The notes beneath the pieces are model-generated. The model searched no databases, was not told the origin of the DNA, and saw nothing but the letters and a program-made list of their open reading frames with translations. A stretch of 55,294 bases of DNA, from the NCBI GenBank assembly GCA_945862435.1, contig CAMAXX010000018.1, positions 1 to 55,294 of the forward strand. Direction: 5' to 3'. The stretch's first letter is position 1. Each line of letters begins with the position of its first letter. Positions 17,919 to 26,784 of this stretch are shown here, piece after piece. The DNA is from Pseudorhodobacter antarcticus (GTDB taxonomy: Bacteria; Pseudomonadota; Alphaproteobacteria; Rhodobacterales; Rhodobacteraceae). Position numbers and translations under genes: made by a program.

Positions 17919-19259
17919 ATGCGTCTGTCCCGCTATTTCCTGCCCGTTCTGAAAGAAAACCCTGCCGAGGCGCAGATCGTCTCGCACCGCTATATGCTGC
18001 GGGCGGGCATGATCAAACAGCAGGCGGCGGGGATTTATTCGTGGCTGCCCCTGGGTCTGCGGGTGCTCAACCGCATCCAAGCGATTGTGAACGAAGAGCA
18101 AATTCGCGCGGGGCACATTCCCCTCCTGATGCCTACCCTGCAACCCGCCGATCTGTGGCGCGAAAGCGGGCGCTATGACGACTACGGCCAGGAAATGCTG
18201 CGCATCACCGACCGGCAGAAACGCGAAATGCTGTATGGCCCCACGAATGAGGAGATGATAACCGACATCTTCCGCGCCCATGTGACCAGTTACAAAGACC
18301 TGCCGCTAACCCTGTACCACATCCAGTGGAAATTCCGTGACGAGATGCGCCCAAGGTTCGGCGTAATGCGCGGCCGCGAGTTTCTGATGAAAGACGGCTA
18401 TAATTTCGACATCGACAAGGGCGCCGCCCTGCACGCCTATAACCGCCATATGGTGTCCTACCTGCGCACCTATGAACGCATGGGCCTAACCGCCATTCCA
18501 ATGCGCGCGGCCTCTGGCCCCATTGGCGGCGATAACACACACGAATTTTTGGTGCTGGCCCAAACGGGCGAGTCCGAAGTGTTCTATGATGACCGCGTGA
18601 CCGCGCTGAAACTGGGCGCGCGCGAGGTGGATTACGACGACCGCGCGGGCGTGGCCGATGTCTGCGCCGAGTTCAACACCCTGTATGCGCGCACCGATGA
18701 GACGCACGATGAAGCGGCGTTCAACGCCATTCCAGAAGCGCATCGCAAAGTGGGGCGCGGCATTGAAGTGGGGCAGATTTTCTATTTCGGCACGAAGTAT
18801 TCCGAAAGCATGGGCGCAAATGTTGTCACCCCCGATGGGGCCAAAGTGCCCGTTGAAATGGGCAGCCACGGCATTGGCGTGTCCCGCCTTTTGGGCGCGA
18901 TCATCGAGGCCAGCCACGACGACAAAGGCATCATCTGGCCCGAAGGCGTCACCCCCTTCCCCGTGGGGATTGTGAACCTGAAACAAGGCGACACGGCGGC
19001 GGACGCGGCCTGTATGGGGCTTTACAAAGCCCTCACCGCCGCAGGTCTGGAGCCCCTCTACGATGACCGAGATGAGCGCGCAGGGGCCAAGTTCGCGACG
19101 ATGGATTTGATCGGCCTGCCGTGGCGCATTACGGTTGGGCCGCGCGGGCTGGCGAATGGCGTGGTGGAACTGACCAGCCGCCGTACGGGGGAGTCGGTGG
19201 AGATGACGCCAGAGGCGGCGGTTGCGAGGTTGGTGGAGATTTATGCGGGGCATCGGTAA
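17919..19259 (+). CDS. proS: Prolyl-tRNA synthetase
   Basis: Class II synthetase charging tRNA-Pro; 446 residues, the compact form without the editing insertion, typical for alphaproteobacteria. Class II motif 2 is seen as [26 protein letters not shown]-like sequence (given here only as its key F-R-D-E, R-P-R-F-G and K-D-G residues), motif 3 as [11 protein letters not shown], and the anticodon-binding domain follows. ATG 17919 has AAGG 8 bases upstream and begins with the usual MRLSRYFLP; the longer frame is not needed. Confidence 0.95.
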   Translation: MRLSRYFLPVLKENPAEAQIVSHRYMLRAGMIKQQAAGIYSWLPLGLRVLNRIQAIVNEEQIRAGHIPLLMPTLQPADLWRESGRYDDYGQEMLRITDRQKREMLYGPTNEEMITDIFRAHVTSYKDLPLTLYHIQWKFRDEMRPRFGVMRGREFLMKDGYNFDIDKGAALHAYNRHMVSYLRTYERMGLTAIPMRAASGPIGGDNTHEFLVLAQTGESEVFYDDRVTALKLGAREVDYDDRAGVADVCAEFNTLYARTDETHDEAAFNAIPEAHRKVGRGIEVGQIFYFGTKYSESMGANVVTPDGAKVPVEMGSHGIGVSRLLGAIIEASHDDKGIIWPEGVTPFPVGIVNLKQGDTAADAACMGLYKALTAAGLEPLYDDRDERAGAKFATMDLIGLPWRITVGPRGLANGVVELTSRRTGESVEMTPEAAVARLVEIYAGHR

Positions 19260-19265
19260 GGGAAG

Positions 19266-19284
19266 GGGGCGCAATTAGCGCCCC
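19266..19284 (+). terminator. Hairpin after proS
   Basis: GGGGCGC, AATTA loop, GCGCCCC, beginning 7 bases after the proS stop, followed by TTCTC. A probable intrinsic terminator with a weak T-tract. Confidence 0.6.
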
Positions 19285-19315
19285 TTCTCATTGGGTGATG
19301 GTGTATGAAGTTAGG

Positions 19316-19390
19316 GGTAGGGTGCGTGATTTCACGCACCATTTGGCGCGTTGCGGAGCGCTTGTGGCGCGTGCAAGCACGCACCCTACC
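19316..19390. repeat. GGTGCGTGC palindrome family, copy 1 (long form)
   Basis: Outer arms of 13 bases (19316-19328 and 19378-19390) are perfect reverse complements, and each arm also forms its own small hairpin (GGTGCGTG/CACGCACC at 19321-19340; GCGTGC/GCACGC in the right half). The core matches two other intergenic sites in the window (46332-46359 and 53994-54014). It lies between proS and the DUF2937 gene. Confidence 0.7.
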
Positions 19391-19462
19391 GCTAAACCCC
19401 CGTCCCCCCCCTAGCGCCCCGCCCCACTCCCTGCGATACTCCCCCAAACAGCGGAGAATCCC

Positions 19463-19954
19463 ATGCTACAAAAACTTATCTTCGCCGCTTCCCTAGCCAC
19501 AGGCGTGGCAGGCAGTCAGTTCCCCGAATTCAGCCAGCAGTACCTGCAGCGCCTTGGCGGGCAGTATGATGCCCTGTCCCAAATCGCCGCCGACTTTGAT
19601 GCCTCCGCAACCCGCGCGGGCCTGACCCGCGATACGGCTCTGGCCCAGATCACAGGCAGCACGTTTCAAGATGCCCACCGCGAAGATATGGCCAATGCCT
19701 TTGCGCGGCTGGACAATGTCACCGCCGATCTGGCCCTTTTGCGCGCCGCCAGCCCGCTGGAGCGCATGGCCTTTCCCCACCGCTTTCGCGACAGCGAAAC
19801 CTTTGCCGCCACTTGGGCCGATTTCCGCCCTGCCATGCCCGTCACCCTTGAAGGCGCTTTTGCCACGGGCATCGGCTTTTTGGCGGGGCTTTTGGGCCTT
19901 AGCGGCCTTGCCGCCGCCCTGCGCTGGCCCTTTCGCAAGCGAGCAGCGGTTTAA
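19463..19954 (+). CDS. DUF2937 family membrane-associated protein
   Basis: A protein of 163 residues with an N-terminal signal-anchor (LIFAASLATGVAG), the family's SQFPEFSQQYLQRLGGQ segment, a helical middle and a C-terminal membrane helix (about 130-155) before a basic end. Function of DUF2937 is unknown. A GGAG site precedes ATG 19463. Monocistronic. Confidence 0.75.
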   Translation: MLQKLIFAASLATGVAGSQFPEFSQQYLQRLGGQYDALSQIAADFDASATRAGLTRDTALAQITGSTFQDAHREDMANAFARLDNVTADLALLRAASPLERMAFPHRFRDSETFAATWADFRPAMPVTLEGAFATGIGFLAGLLGLSGLAAALRWPFRKRAAV

Positions 19955-20032
19955 GATCGGGCGCCTAATGTCGCAAACAACCTAGACCGCGCGGCCATTC
20001 GCGCTATCGTCCGTGTTAATGGGAGAGACATC

Positions 20033-21022
20033 ATGCAATACCGCCGCCTTGGCAAATCTGGCCTGCAAGTTTCCGAATTTTCCTATGGCTCTTGGGTGAC
20101 GTTCGCCAAACAGGTCGATGTCGCCCCCGCCAAGGCAATGCTATCTGCCGCCTATGACGCAGGGGTTAACTTTTTCGACAACGCCGAAGGGTATGAACAA
20201 GGCAATTCCGAACTGGTCATGGGCCAAGCGATTGCGGAACTGGGCTGGTCGCGTGACAGCTATATCGTATCATCAAAGGTGTTCTGGGGCGGCAGCAAGC
20301 CCACCCAGCGCGGCCTGTCGGCCAAGCATGTGACCGAAGCCTGCCATGCCGCGCTAAAACGCCTGCGGGTGGAACATCTTGACCTTTATTTCTGCCACCG
20401 CCCCGATATCGACACGCCCATCGAGGAAACCGTGCGCGCGATGGATAACCTCGTGCGGCAAGGTAAGGTGATCTACTGGGGCACCTCCGAATGGTCGGGC
20501 CAGCAAATCACAGAGGCGCACGCGATTGCCCGCGCAAATAACCTAACACCGCCCACGATGGAGCAGCCGCAATACAACCTGTTTGAACGCGATAAGGTCG
20601 AGCGTGACTATGCCCCCGTTTATGACACTTTCGGTCTGGGCACGACCATCTGGTCGCCGCTTGCTTCGGGCTTGCTCACGGGCAAATATAACAACGGCAT
20701 GCCAAATGACAGCCGCGCCAACCTGCGCGGCTATGAATGGCTGCGCGATATCATGATGGGCGATGTGGGCCGCGCGCGGATCGAAAAAATCAAAGAACTG
20801 GCCAAAATCGCGGATGGCGCGGGTCTGCCCATTCACCACATGGCGCTGCTGTGGTGCGTGGCCAATCCACGCGTATCCACCGTGATCCTTGGGGCCAGCA
20901 AGATTGAACAGTTGCACGACAACCTGTCAGCCCTGAAATCGCGCGAAAAGATGACCGCCGATGTTATGGCCGCGATTGAAGACGTGATGGGCAATAAACC
21001 AGCCGCCCCGCAGCGGTTCTAA
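20033..21022 (+). CDS. Aldo/keto reductase (Kv-beta / YghZ-like)
   Basis: An NADPH-dependent oxidoreductase of 329 residues with a TIM-barrel fold. The catalytic tetrad is visible as D49 and Y54 (FFDNAEGYEQGNSE), K82 (SSKVFWG) and H122 (LYFCHRPD). The GTSEWS and the C-terminal ILGASK cofactor segment fit the potassium-channel beta-subunit-like AKR6/AKR14 branch. Natural substrate unknown. It ends in a 4-base overlap with the DUF2306 gene on the other strand. Confidence 0.88.
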   Translation: MQYRRLGKSGLQVSEFSYGSWVTFAKQVDVAPAKAMLSAAYDAGVNFFDNAEGYEQGNSELVMGQAIAELGWSRDSYIVSSKVFWGGSKPTQRGLSAKHVTEACHAALKRLRVEHLDLYFCHRPDIDTPIEETVRAMDNLVRQGKVIYWGTSEWSGQQITEAHAIARANNLTPPTMEQPQYNLFERDKVERDYAPVYDTFGLGTTIWSPLASGLLTGKYNNGMPNDSRANLRGYEWLRDIMMGDVGRARIEKIKELAKIADGAGLPIHHMALLWCVANPRVSTVILGASKIEQLHDNLSALKSREKMTADVMAAIEDVMGNKPAAPQRF

Positions 21023-21648
21023 CGGCGGCGGATCACCCATTCGCCAACGGCAATATTGATGAGCCAAGAGGCGACAAAGGCCAGATCAGAAAGATAGCCT
21101 TCAAGCGGCGCGCCAGTGATCACATAAATCGGAAACATGATCAGCGCGATGGTGGCAGCCCCCATGCCAATGGCATAAGCGCGGATCATCCAAGCGCGGT
21201 GGCGGGCCAAATCGCGGCCAATGGCGGCGCGCAGCCCAAGGCCCAGCGCCGCGATCAGGGCAAATCCCGTGATCAGCCGCGCGCTGGTCAAAATCCACGT
21301 CCCCGCATCTGGAAACTGCCACAAAAGACGCAGCGATGTCAGGCCCAGCGCCAGCCCCGCCAGCACAAACACCCGCCCCATCCAGCGGTGCAACCGCCCA
21401 AACCGCCCCCTCATCGTGCGCGAAAACTGCAATGGCCCAAGTAGGCCAAAAATCGCGCCGCCCGCTGCGTGGAAGAAAAGCCCAAGCGGCACAGCGGTAA
21501 ACTTTGCAGCATCAGCGGGCAGCGCGCCCAAGGGTATCTGCCCCATGCGCACAATAGAAATGACGACAGGGATCGCCGTGAGAATCAACAGCAGACCCGC
21601 CAGCAGGGGGCCGCTGATCCGCGGCTGCGCCATATTAGACATCGCCAT
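21019..21648 (-). CDS. DUF2306 family integral membrane protein
   Basis: A protein of 209 residues with about five helices. The family features are the GPLQF...R.GRLHRWMGRVFV segment and a later DLARHRAWMIRAYAIGMG, where paired histidines could bind metal or haem. ATG 21648 overlaps the upstream dehydrogenase gene by 14 bases. It is the last gene of a four-gene operon (membrane protein, XRE, dehydrogenase, DUF2306). Function unknown. Confidence 0.75.
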   Translation of the reverse strand: MAMSNMAQPRISGPLLAGLLLILTAIPVVISIVRMGQIPLGALPADAAKFTAVPLGLFFHAAGGAIFGLLGPLQFSRTMRGRFGRLHRWMGRVFVLAGLALGLTSLRLLWQFPDAGTWILTSARLITGFALIAALGLGLRAAIGRDLARHRAWMIRAYAIGMGAATIALIMFPIYVITGAPLEGYLSDLAFVASWLINIAVGEWVIRRR

Positions 21649-22624
21649 TTTCCCCCATCATCACCACCAAATTGCCGACCTTATGAAAGCTGTCCGCAAT
21701 CGCATGGGCGCGGGCCAAGTGCGCAAAGGGCAGCACCTCGCCCACCACAGGCGTATAGGCCCCTGCCAGATGCAGATCGATAAGCGCCTGCATTTTGGCG
21801 CGCGATTCGATAATAATGGTGCCCAAAACCCGCCGCCCGCCGCGATGGGGCCACAGCGCGGCTTTGATCGTGCTGGCCAAATCGGCGGTGATCAGGCACA
21901 GCCTGCCTTGGGGGGATAGTAGCGGTTTGGCCTCCGCCCACAGATAGCTGCCCATCACATCAACAATCACATCAAAAGGGCCTTGCACTGGGCCAGCGCG
22001 GTAATCCAGCGCGGCGCTCGCCCCCAATTTGCGCGCCATATCAAGGTTTTGCGCGGATGCTGTGGCGGTGACATGCGCCCCCAAATGCGCGGCGATTTGC
22101 ACCGCCGCGCTGCCCACTGCGCCCGTGGCCCCTGCGATCAGAACCCGCTCCCCTGCCTTAAGCTGCGCCTTGTCGATCAGAAATTCTGCCGCCGTCAGGC
22201 CGCCGAAAAAGAAGGCCGCCCCCTGGTCGTGGTTTAGGTTATCAGGCAGGGGCAGGATCATCCCCGCGGCATCCATGGTCAGGTATTCGGCATGCGCGCC
22301 GCCCTTGAACCCTTTCATCCCAAAGACGCGCTGGCCGATGGCAAGGCTGGTGACGCCCTCGCCCAAAGCCACCACTTCGCCCGAAAACGTCAGGCCGGGG
22401 GCCATGCGCGGTCGGCGCCAGCCGATGGCGATACGCAGCAAAATCCCCATGCCGCGCGGCACGATGGCCGAGCGCACCCGCGCATCCCCCGCCGTCACAG
22501 GGGCGGCATGGACGCGCACCAACACCTCGCCCGACGCTGGTTGCGGTATGGGCACCTTATCAAACACAATCACCTCAGGGCCGCCATAGGCGCTGTAGCG
22601 CGCGGCTTGCATGGTTTTGGTCAT
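21635..22624 (-). CDS. MDR-family NAD(P)-dependent quinone-oxidoreductase-like dehydrogenase
   Basis: A protein of 329 residues of the medium-chain dehydrogenase superfamily. The N-terminal GroES-like part (SGEVLVRVHAAPV) and the Rossmann motif GATGAVGSAAVQIAAHLGA (about 146-164) are clear. The cysteine/histidine ligands for structural or catalytic zinc are missing, which points to the zinc-free quinone oxidoreductase branch. ATGA overlap with the upstream XRE gene ties it to that operon; substrate unknown. Confidence 0.85.
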   Translation of the reverse strand: MTKTMQAARYSAYGGPEVIVFDKVPIPQPASGEVLVRVHAAPVTAGDARVRSAIVPRGMGILLRIAIGWRRPRMAPGLTFSGEVVALGEGVTSLAIGQRVFGMKGFKGGAHAEYLTMDAAGMILPLPDNLNHDQGAAFFFGGLTAAEFLIDKAQLKAGERVLIAGATGAVGSAAVQIAAHLGAHVTATASAQNLDMARKLGASAALDYRAGPVQGPFDVIVDVMGSYLWAEAKPLLSPQGRLCLITADLASTIKAALWPHRGGRRVLGTIIIESRAKMQALIDLHLAGAYTPVVGEVLPFAHLARAHAIADSFHKVGNLVVMMGENGDV

Positions 22625-22851
22625 GGGGTTTCCTTTGGGCTTTCCTTTGGGGTGAACTGGAACACCTCATCGAGGGGTTTTCCAAAATGCTGCGCGATCA
22701 GAAAAGCCAGTTCCAGACTGGGAAAATACTTGCCGTTTTCAATCGCCATCAGGGTTTGGCGAGTGACGCCCACCGCCTCGGCCAGATCTTTTTGCGTCAT
22801 CTCGCCCGCGTCAAACCGCAGGCGGCGGATTTGGTTGGTGATCAGCGGCAC
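22621..22851 (-). CDS. Small XRE-family regulator (YozG-like)
   Basis: A 76-residue single-domain HTH protein: QIRRLRFDAGEMTQKDLAEAVGVTRQT is compressed here as its key Q-K-D-L-A, V-G-V-T and E-N-G-K motifs (residues 7-45). It starts at GTG 22851, two bases after the stop of the membrane-protein gene. Stand-alone XRE proteins of this type are usually co-encoded with a small membrane protein, as here. It probably autoregulates through repeats at 23331-23359. Confidence 0.82.
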   Translation of the reverse strand: MPLITNQIRRLRFDAGEMTQKDLAEAVGVTRQTLMAIENGKYFPSLELAFLIAQHFGKPLDEVFQFTPKESPKETP

Positions 22852-22853
22852 TT

Positions 22854-23303
22854 TTAAAAGCCCCGGCGATACAGATACAGCTTCACCACCTCGTCAGCCA
22901 AACTTGCCACAGCGCAAACCGCCAAGATCAGGTTCAGAAACATCACCAACCCGCCGCCAAAGGCAAGATACACAATCGCCAGCACAATCCCTGTGGCCAT
23001 GACGATCTGCGCCGCGCGTATGCCGTGCAGCGCGATGCCCTTGTCGCGTTCATCGCGCGATCCGTCCATCACATGCTCGCCCGTCACCAGCGCATAAGCG
23101 ATGTTGAATAGAACAGTGGCGGCAATGGTGATCCCAATGCTGATAAGGATCAGCCAAAGCACCGTGCGCGCCCAGGCCTGTGGGCCAAGCGGCCCATCAT
23201 AGATCCCCAACAGCGTATTTTGCCCCAAGACGCTAATCATCATGCCCCAAGCGATAATGCTGGACAGAATGGCCACCACGGCGTTGCGTTCTTCAAAAGA
23301 CAT
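22854..23303 (-). CDS. Four-helix membrane protein paired with XRE regulator
   Basis: A protein of 149 residues with four hydrophobic helices (about 8-28, 45-68, 93-118 and 121-140). The opening MSFEERNAVVAILSSI and the central ERDKGIALHGIRAAQ, a charged loop, resemble small DUF2178-type membrane proteins found beside XRE genes. First gene of the operon. Function unknown; a membrane sensor or partner for the XRE protein is a guess from context. Confidence 0.7.
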   Translation of the reverse strand: MSFEERNAVVAILSSIIAWGMMISVLGQNTLLGIYDGPLGPQAWARTVLWLILISIGITIAATVLFNIAYALVTGEHVMDGSRDERDKGIALHGIRAAQIVMATGIVLAIVYLAFGGGLVMFLNLILAVCAVASLADEVVKLYLYRRGF

Positions 23304-23330
23304 GATGATTCGACCTAAAGTTAAATTACC

Positions 23331-23359
23331 TATACCTTGGGTATTTATTTTTATACCTT
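23331..23359. promoter_or_regulatory. Candidate operator repeats before the membrane-protein/XRE operon
   Basis: TATACCTT occurs twice (23331 and 23352), 21 bases apart, i.e. two helical turns. The left copy is part of the dyad ATACC-TTG-GGTAT (23332-23344). The site sits 28-56 bases upstream of the ATG at 23303 and also faces the ThuA-like gene. Likely bound by the XRE protein of the operon. Confidence 0.5.
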
Positions 23360-23428
23360 ATGTCAAATATTATTTACCTTGACCTGCGCGCGCCAATCCG
23401 CGAACATGCCAAAAAGCAGGAGGGGACG

Positions 23429-24079
23429 ATGGCACGCGCATTGATTACATGGGGCGGGTGGGATGGGCACGAGCCTGACAAAGTGGCCGCCCTTTTTGCC
23501 GCCGATCTGCGCGATGCGGGAATGGAGGTGCAGGTGTTTGACACCCTTGCGTGTTTTGATGACCCTGCCCGCCTGACTGATCTGGCCTTGATCGTGCCGA
23601 TTTGGACGATGTCGACCATCGCAAAAGAGCAGTCCGAACATGTGCAAGCGGCGGTGGCGTCTGGCGTGGGCCTTGCGGGCTGTCATGGCGGCATGTGCGA
23701 TGCGTTCCGCAATGATGTGGGCTGGCAGTTTATGACAGGCGCGCAGTGGGTGGCCCATCCCGGCAATGACGGGGTAGAGTATCGCGTGCGCATCACATCC
23801 GATGACCCGCTTGTCGCGGGCATCGCCGATTTTGTTGTCAAGACCGAGCAGTATTACCTGCATATCGACCCTGCGGTAAAGGTTCACGCCGTGTGTGATT
23901 TCCCGCTGGTGGACGGCCCCCATGCCCCCAACGGCCCCGTGGCCATGCCTGTGGTCTTTAGCAAAATGTGGGGCAAGGGGCGGGTGTATTACAACGCTTT
24001 GGGCCATCAGGCCAATGTGATTGACCATGGGCCTGCGCGCGCGATGCTGCGGCGCGGCATGGCGTGGGCGGCAAGATAG
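23429..24079 (+). CDS. ThuA-like (class I glutamine amidotransferase fold) protein
   Basis: A protein of 216 residues with the ThuA/trehalose-utilisation fold: ALITWGGWDGHEP at the start, a GVGLAGCHGGMCDAF segment (nucleophile-elbow region) and RVYYNALGHQ near the end. I chose ATG 23429 because of the AGGAGG site just upstream; the frame extends to 23360 without similarity. ThuA proteins take part in sugar 3-keto metabolism in rhizobia; no sugar genes are near, so substrate is open. Confidence 0.8.
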   Translation: MARALITWGGWDGHEPDKVAALFAADLRDAGMEVQVFDTLACFDDPARLTDLALIVPIWTMSTIAKEQSEHVQAAVASGVGLAGCHGGMCDAFRNDVGWQFMTGAQWVAHPGNDGVEYRVRITSDDPLVAGIADFVVKTEQYYLHIDPAVKVHAVCDFPLVDGPHAPNGPVAMPVVFSKMWGKGRVYYNALGHQANVIDHGPARAMLRRGMAWAAR

Positions 24080-24145
24080 GGGGCCTGCGCGGCCCCCTCG
24101 CGCGTTGCGCTCACCCCCTGCGGGATATTTTCAGAGTTAGGAAGG
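24079..24145 (+). repeat. Composite hairpin + GGATATTTT element, copy 1
   Basis: A hairpin GGGGGCC-TGCGC-GGCCCCC (24079-24097) starts on the last base of the ThuA stop. It is followed at 24114-24145 by CCCCCTGC, GGGATATTTT and GAGTTAGGAAGG. The second part recurs in near-identical form at 44833-44864 and 55131-55161 and in looser form at 35432-35462 and 38867-38900. The hairpin probably terminates transcription. Confidence 0.7.
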
Positions 24146-24146
24146 C

Positions 24147-26273
24147 TCAGGGTTTTGCCGCACGGATCAGGGCAAGGATATCCTTCGCGGCAGCGGGGAT
24201 ATTCGTGCCCGGGCCGAAGATCGCCTTAACCCCAGCGTCATACAAGAATTGATAATCTTGCTGCGGAATGACCCCGCCGCAAATCACCAATATTTCCCCC
24301 GCGCCAGCCGCGCGCAGCGCCTGCACCAGTTTGGGGGCAAGGGTTTTGTGGCCAGCCGCCTGTGACGAGATGCCAATCACATGCACGTCATTGTCGATGG
24401 CATCTTGGGCGGCTTCTTCGGGGGTTTGGAACAGCGGGCCCACATCCACGTCAAAGCCAATATCGGCAAAGGCGGTGGCAATGACTTTGGCCCCGCGATC
24501 ATGCCCGTCTTGGCCCATTTTCACCACCAGCATGCGCGGGCGGCGGCCCTCGGCCTCGGCGAAATCTTCCACGTCTTTTTGAATGGCGGCAAAGCCTGCA
24601 TCCCCTTCATAGGCCGCGCCATAAACCCCTGCCAATGTTTTAACCTCGGCGCGGTGGCGGCCAAAGATTTTTTCCATCGCCATACTGATCTCTCCTACAG
24701 TAGCGCGTGCGCGCGCAGCCGTAATTGCCGCCTCTAGCAGATTGCCGCCATCCGCCGCGCGGCGGGTCAACTCATCCAGCGCCGCCGTGCAAGCCCCCTC
24801 GTCCCGCGCGGCGCGGGTTGCCGCCAGCCGTGCGATTTGTGCGTTGCGCACGGCGTGATTGTCGATATCCAAAATCTCAATCGCGTCCTCTTTGGGCAGA
24901 CGGTATTTGTTCACCCCAACCACCACCTCATCACCGCGATCGATCGCGGCCTGACGCTTTGCAGCGGACTCTTCAATGCGCAATTTCGGCATGCCCGATG
25001 CGACGGCTTTGGTCATGCCGCCCATCGCCTCGACTTCTTCGATCAGCGCCCAAGCCTCGGATGCCAGTTGATCGGTCAGGCTTTCAACATAATAACTGCC
25101 CGCCAGCGGGTCGATCACGCGGGTCACCCCCGTTTCATGCTGCAAAATCAGTTGCGTATTGCGGGCAATGCGGGCCGAAAATTCGGTGGGCAGGGCCATC
25201 GCCTCGTCCAGCGCATTTGTGTGCAGGGATTGCGTGCCGCCCAGCACCGCCGACATCGCCTCGTACGCCGTACGGATCACGTTGTTGTAGGGGTCAGCCT
25301 CTTGCAAACTAACGCCACTGGTCTGGCAATGAGTGCGCAGCATCAGACTGCCTTGATTTTTTGGGTTAAACTCGGACATAATCCTATGCCACAGCAACCG
25401 CGCCGCGCGCAGCTTTGCAGCCTCCATGAAGAAATTCATGCCAATCGCGAAAAAGAACGACAGCCGCCCTGCAAAATCATCCACATTCATGCCGCGCGCC
25501 AAAGCCGCGCGCACATATTCGCGCCCGTCCGCCAGCGTATAGGCCAGTTCCTGCACCAAATTCGCCCCAGCCTCTTGCATGTGATAGCCCGAGATAGAAA
25601 TCGAATTAAACTTCGGCATATGGGCGGACGTGTATTCAATAATATCCGCGATGATCCGCATCGATGGTTCTGGCGGGTAGATATAGGTGTTGCGCACCAT
25701 GAATTCTTTCAGAATGTCGTTCTGAATTGTCCCTGACAGCAGGGCGGGGTTCACGCCCTGCTCCGCTCCTGTCACGATGAAGCTGGCCAAAATCGGGATA
25801 ACCGCGCCATTCATCGTCATAGAAACCGACACTTTGTCCAGCGGGATACCATCGAACAAAATCTTCATATCTTCAACGGAATCAATAGCCACCCCCGCCT
25901 TGCCTACATCGCCCGTCACACGCGGATGGTCTGAATCGTATCCGCGGTGCGTGGCCAGATCAAAGGCCACCGACACGCCTTGCTGGCCCGCCGCCAAATT
26001 CTTGCGGTAAAACGCATTGCTGGCCTCGGCGGTGGAAAAGCCCGCGTATTGGCGGATTGTCCACGGGCGGCCTGCATACATCGTGGCCTTCACCCCGCGT
26101 GTATAGGGCGCGAAGCCGGGCATCTCGCCCATCTGCGGCAAGCTGGCGGTATCGGCGGCTGTGTACAGCGGTTTAATGGTGATCCCTTCCAGCGTATGCC
26201 AATCAAGGCTTTCCAGCGGGCGGTCTTTCAACTCGCGCGCGGCCATTGCCTGCCATTTTGCCTTATCGGTCAT
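24147..26273 (-). CDS. mcm: Methylmalonyl-CoA mutase (single-chain, B12-dependent)
   Basis: Converts (R)-methylmalonyl-CoA to succinyl-CoA, the last step of propionyl-CoA assimilation; 708 residues, normal for the homodimeric enzyme. The N-terminal barrel has [15 protein letters not shown] and [19 protein letters not shown]; the C-terminal cobalamin domain has the [11 protein letters not shown] base-off motif (D-x-H-x-x-G) with the lower-ligand histidine. ATG 26273 has AAGGAGA 6 bases upstream; the longer frame is not used. It lies downstream of pccA but separated by a plus-strand gene, so it must have its own promoter; TTTGC half-sites occur in the 78 bases before it. Confidence 0.95.
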   Translation of the reverse strand: MTDKAKWQAMAARELKDRPLESLDWHTLEGITIKPLYTAADTASLPQMGEMPGFAPYTRGVKATMYAGRPWTIRQYAGFSTAEASNAFYRKNLAAGQQGVSVAFDLATHRGYDSDHPRVTGDVGKAGVAIDSVEDMKILFDGIPLDKVSVSMTMNGAVIPILASFIVTGAEQGVNPALLSGTIQNDILKEFMVRNTYIYPPEPSMRIIADIIEYTSAHMPKFNSISISGYHMQEAGANLVQELAYTLADGREYVRAALARGMNVDDFAGRLSFFFAIGMNFFMEAAKLRAARLLWHRIMSEFNPKNQGSLMLRTHCQTSGVSLQEADPYNNVIRTAYEAMSAVLGGTQSLHTNALDEAMALPTEFSARIARNTQLILQHETGVTRVIDPLAGSYYVESLTDQLASEAWALIEEVEAMGGMTKAVASGMPKLRIEESAAKRQAAIDRGDEVVVGVNKYRLPKEDAIEILDIDNHAVRNAQIARLAATRAARDEGACTAALDELTRRAADGGNLLEAAITAARARATVGEISMAMEKIFGRHRAEVKTLAGVYGAAYEGDAGFAAIQKDVEDFAEAEGRRPRMLVVKMGQDGHDRGAKVIATAFADIGFDVDVGPLFQTPEEAAQDAIDNDVHVIGISSQAAGHKTLAPKLVQALRAAGAGEILVICGGVIPQQDYQFLYDAGVKAIFGPGTNIPAAAKDILALIRAAKP

Positions 26274-26351
26274 ATCGCTCTCCTTTGGACGGGGCATAAT
26301 TTGCACCCGTTCACCCTTTGTAATTTTGCGCCCGTGCCCTATGTAAAGGGC

Positions 26352-26783
26352 ATGAAATATCTGTTCGCCTTGGCCGTGATCGCCGCACTTTACGCAAGCC
26401 CTAGCATGGCCGCTCCAATGCAACCCATCGCGCCCAGCGCCGTTGATCTGGACGCGCTTAAATACACATCGCGCGTGCTGGTGATCTTTGCGCCCGCGCC
26501 CGAAGACCCCAGTTTCCTGCGCCAAATGGCGCTTCTCGCCGAAGATCGGGGCGAACTCGCCGAGCGCGCCTTTGTGCTGGTCGTCGATACAGACCCCGCC
26601 GCGATGTCAGCCCTGCGCACAAAACTGCGCCCATCAGGTTTTGCCCTGCTTGTGGTCGACAAAGACGGCAAAACCGCCCTGCGCAAACCGCGCCCATGGA
26701 GCCTGCGCGAGATTGTGCGCGCCATAGACAAGCTGCCCTCGCGGCAGGGCGAAATACTGGAAGCGCTGCCTTCGGGGCGATAA
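26352..26783 (+). CDS. DUF4174 secreted protein
   Basis: A protein of 143 residues. Residues 1-20 are a signal peptide ([20 protein letters not shown]). The body has the DUF4174 pattern: [47 protein letters not shown] and a final [14 protein letters not shown], resembling a thioredoxin-like fold without the CxxC. Function unknown. It sits between mcm and pccA on the opposite strand, and its stop is one base from the pccA stop. Confidence 0.8.
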   Translation: MKYLFALAVIAALYASPSMAAPMQPIAPSAVDLDALKYTSRVLVIFAPAPEDPSFLRQMALLAEDRGELAERAFVLVVDTDPAAMSALRTKLRPSGFALLVVDKDGKTALRKPRPWSLREIVRAIDKLPSRQGEILEALPSGR

Positions 26784-26784
26784 G

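Noticed and set aside
18486-19274. 262-residue frame antisense to proS
   Set aside because: Shadow of a well-conserved gene: no ribosome site, biased composition (H, R, A) typical of antisense GC-rich frames, no family resemblance.
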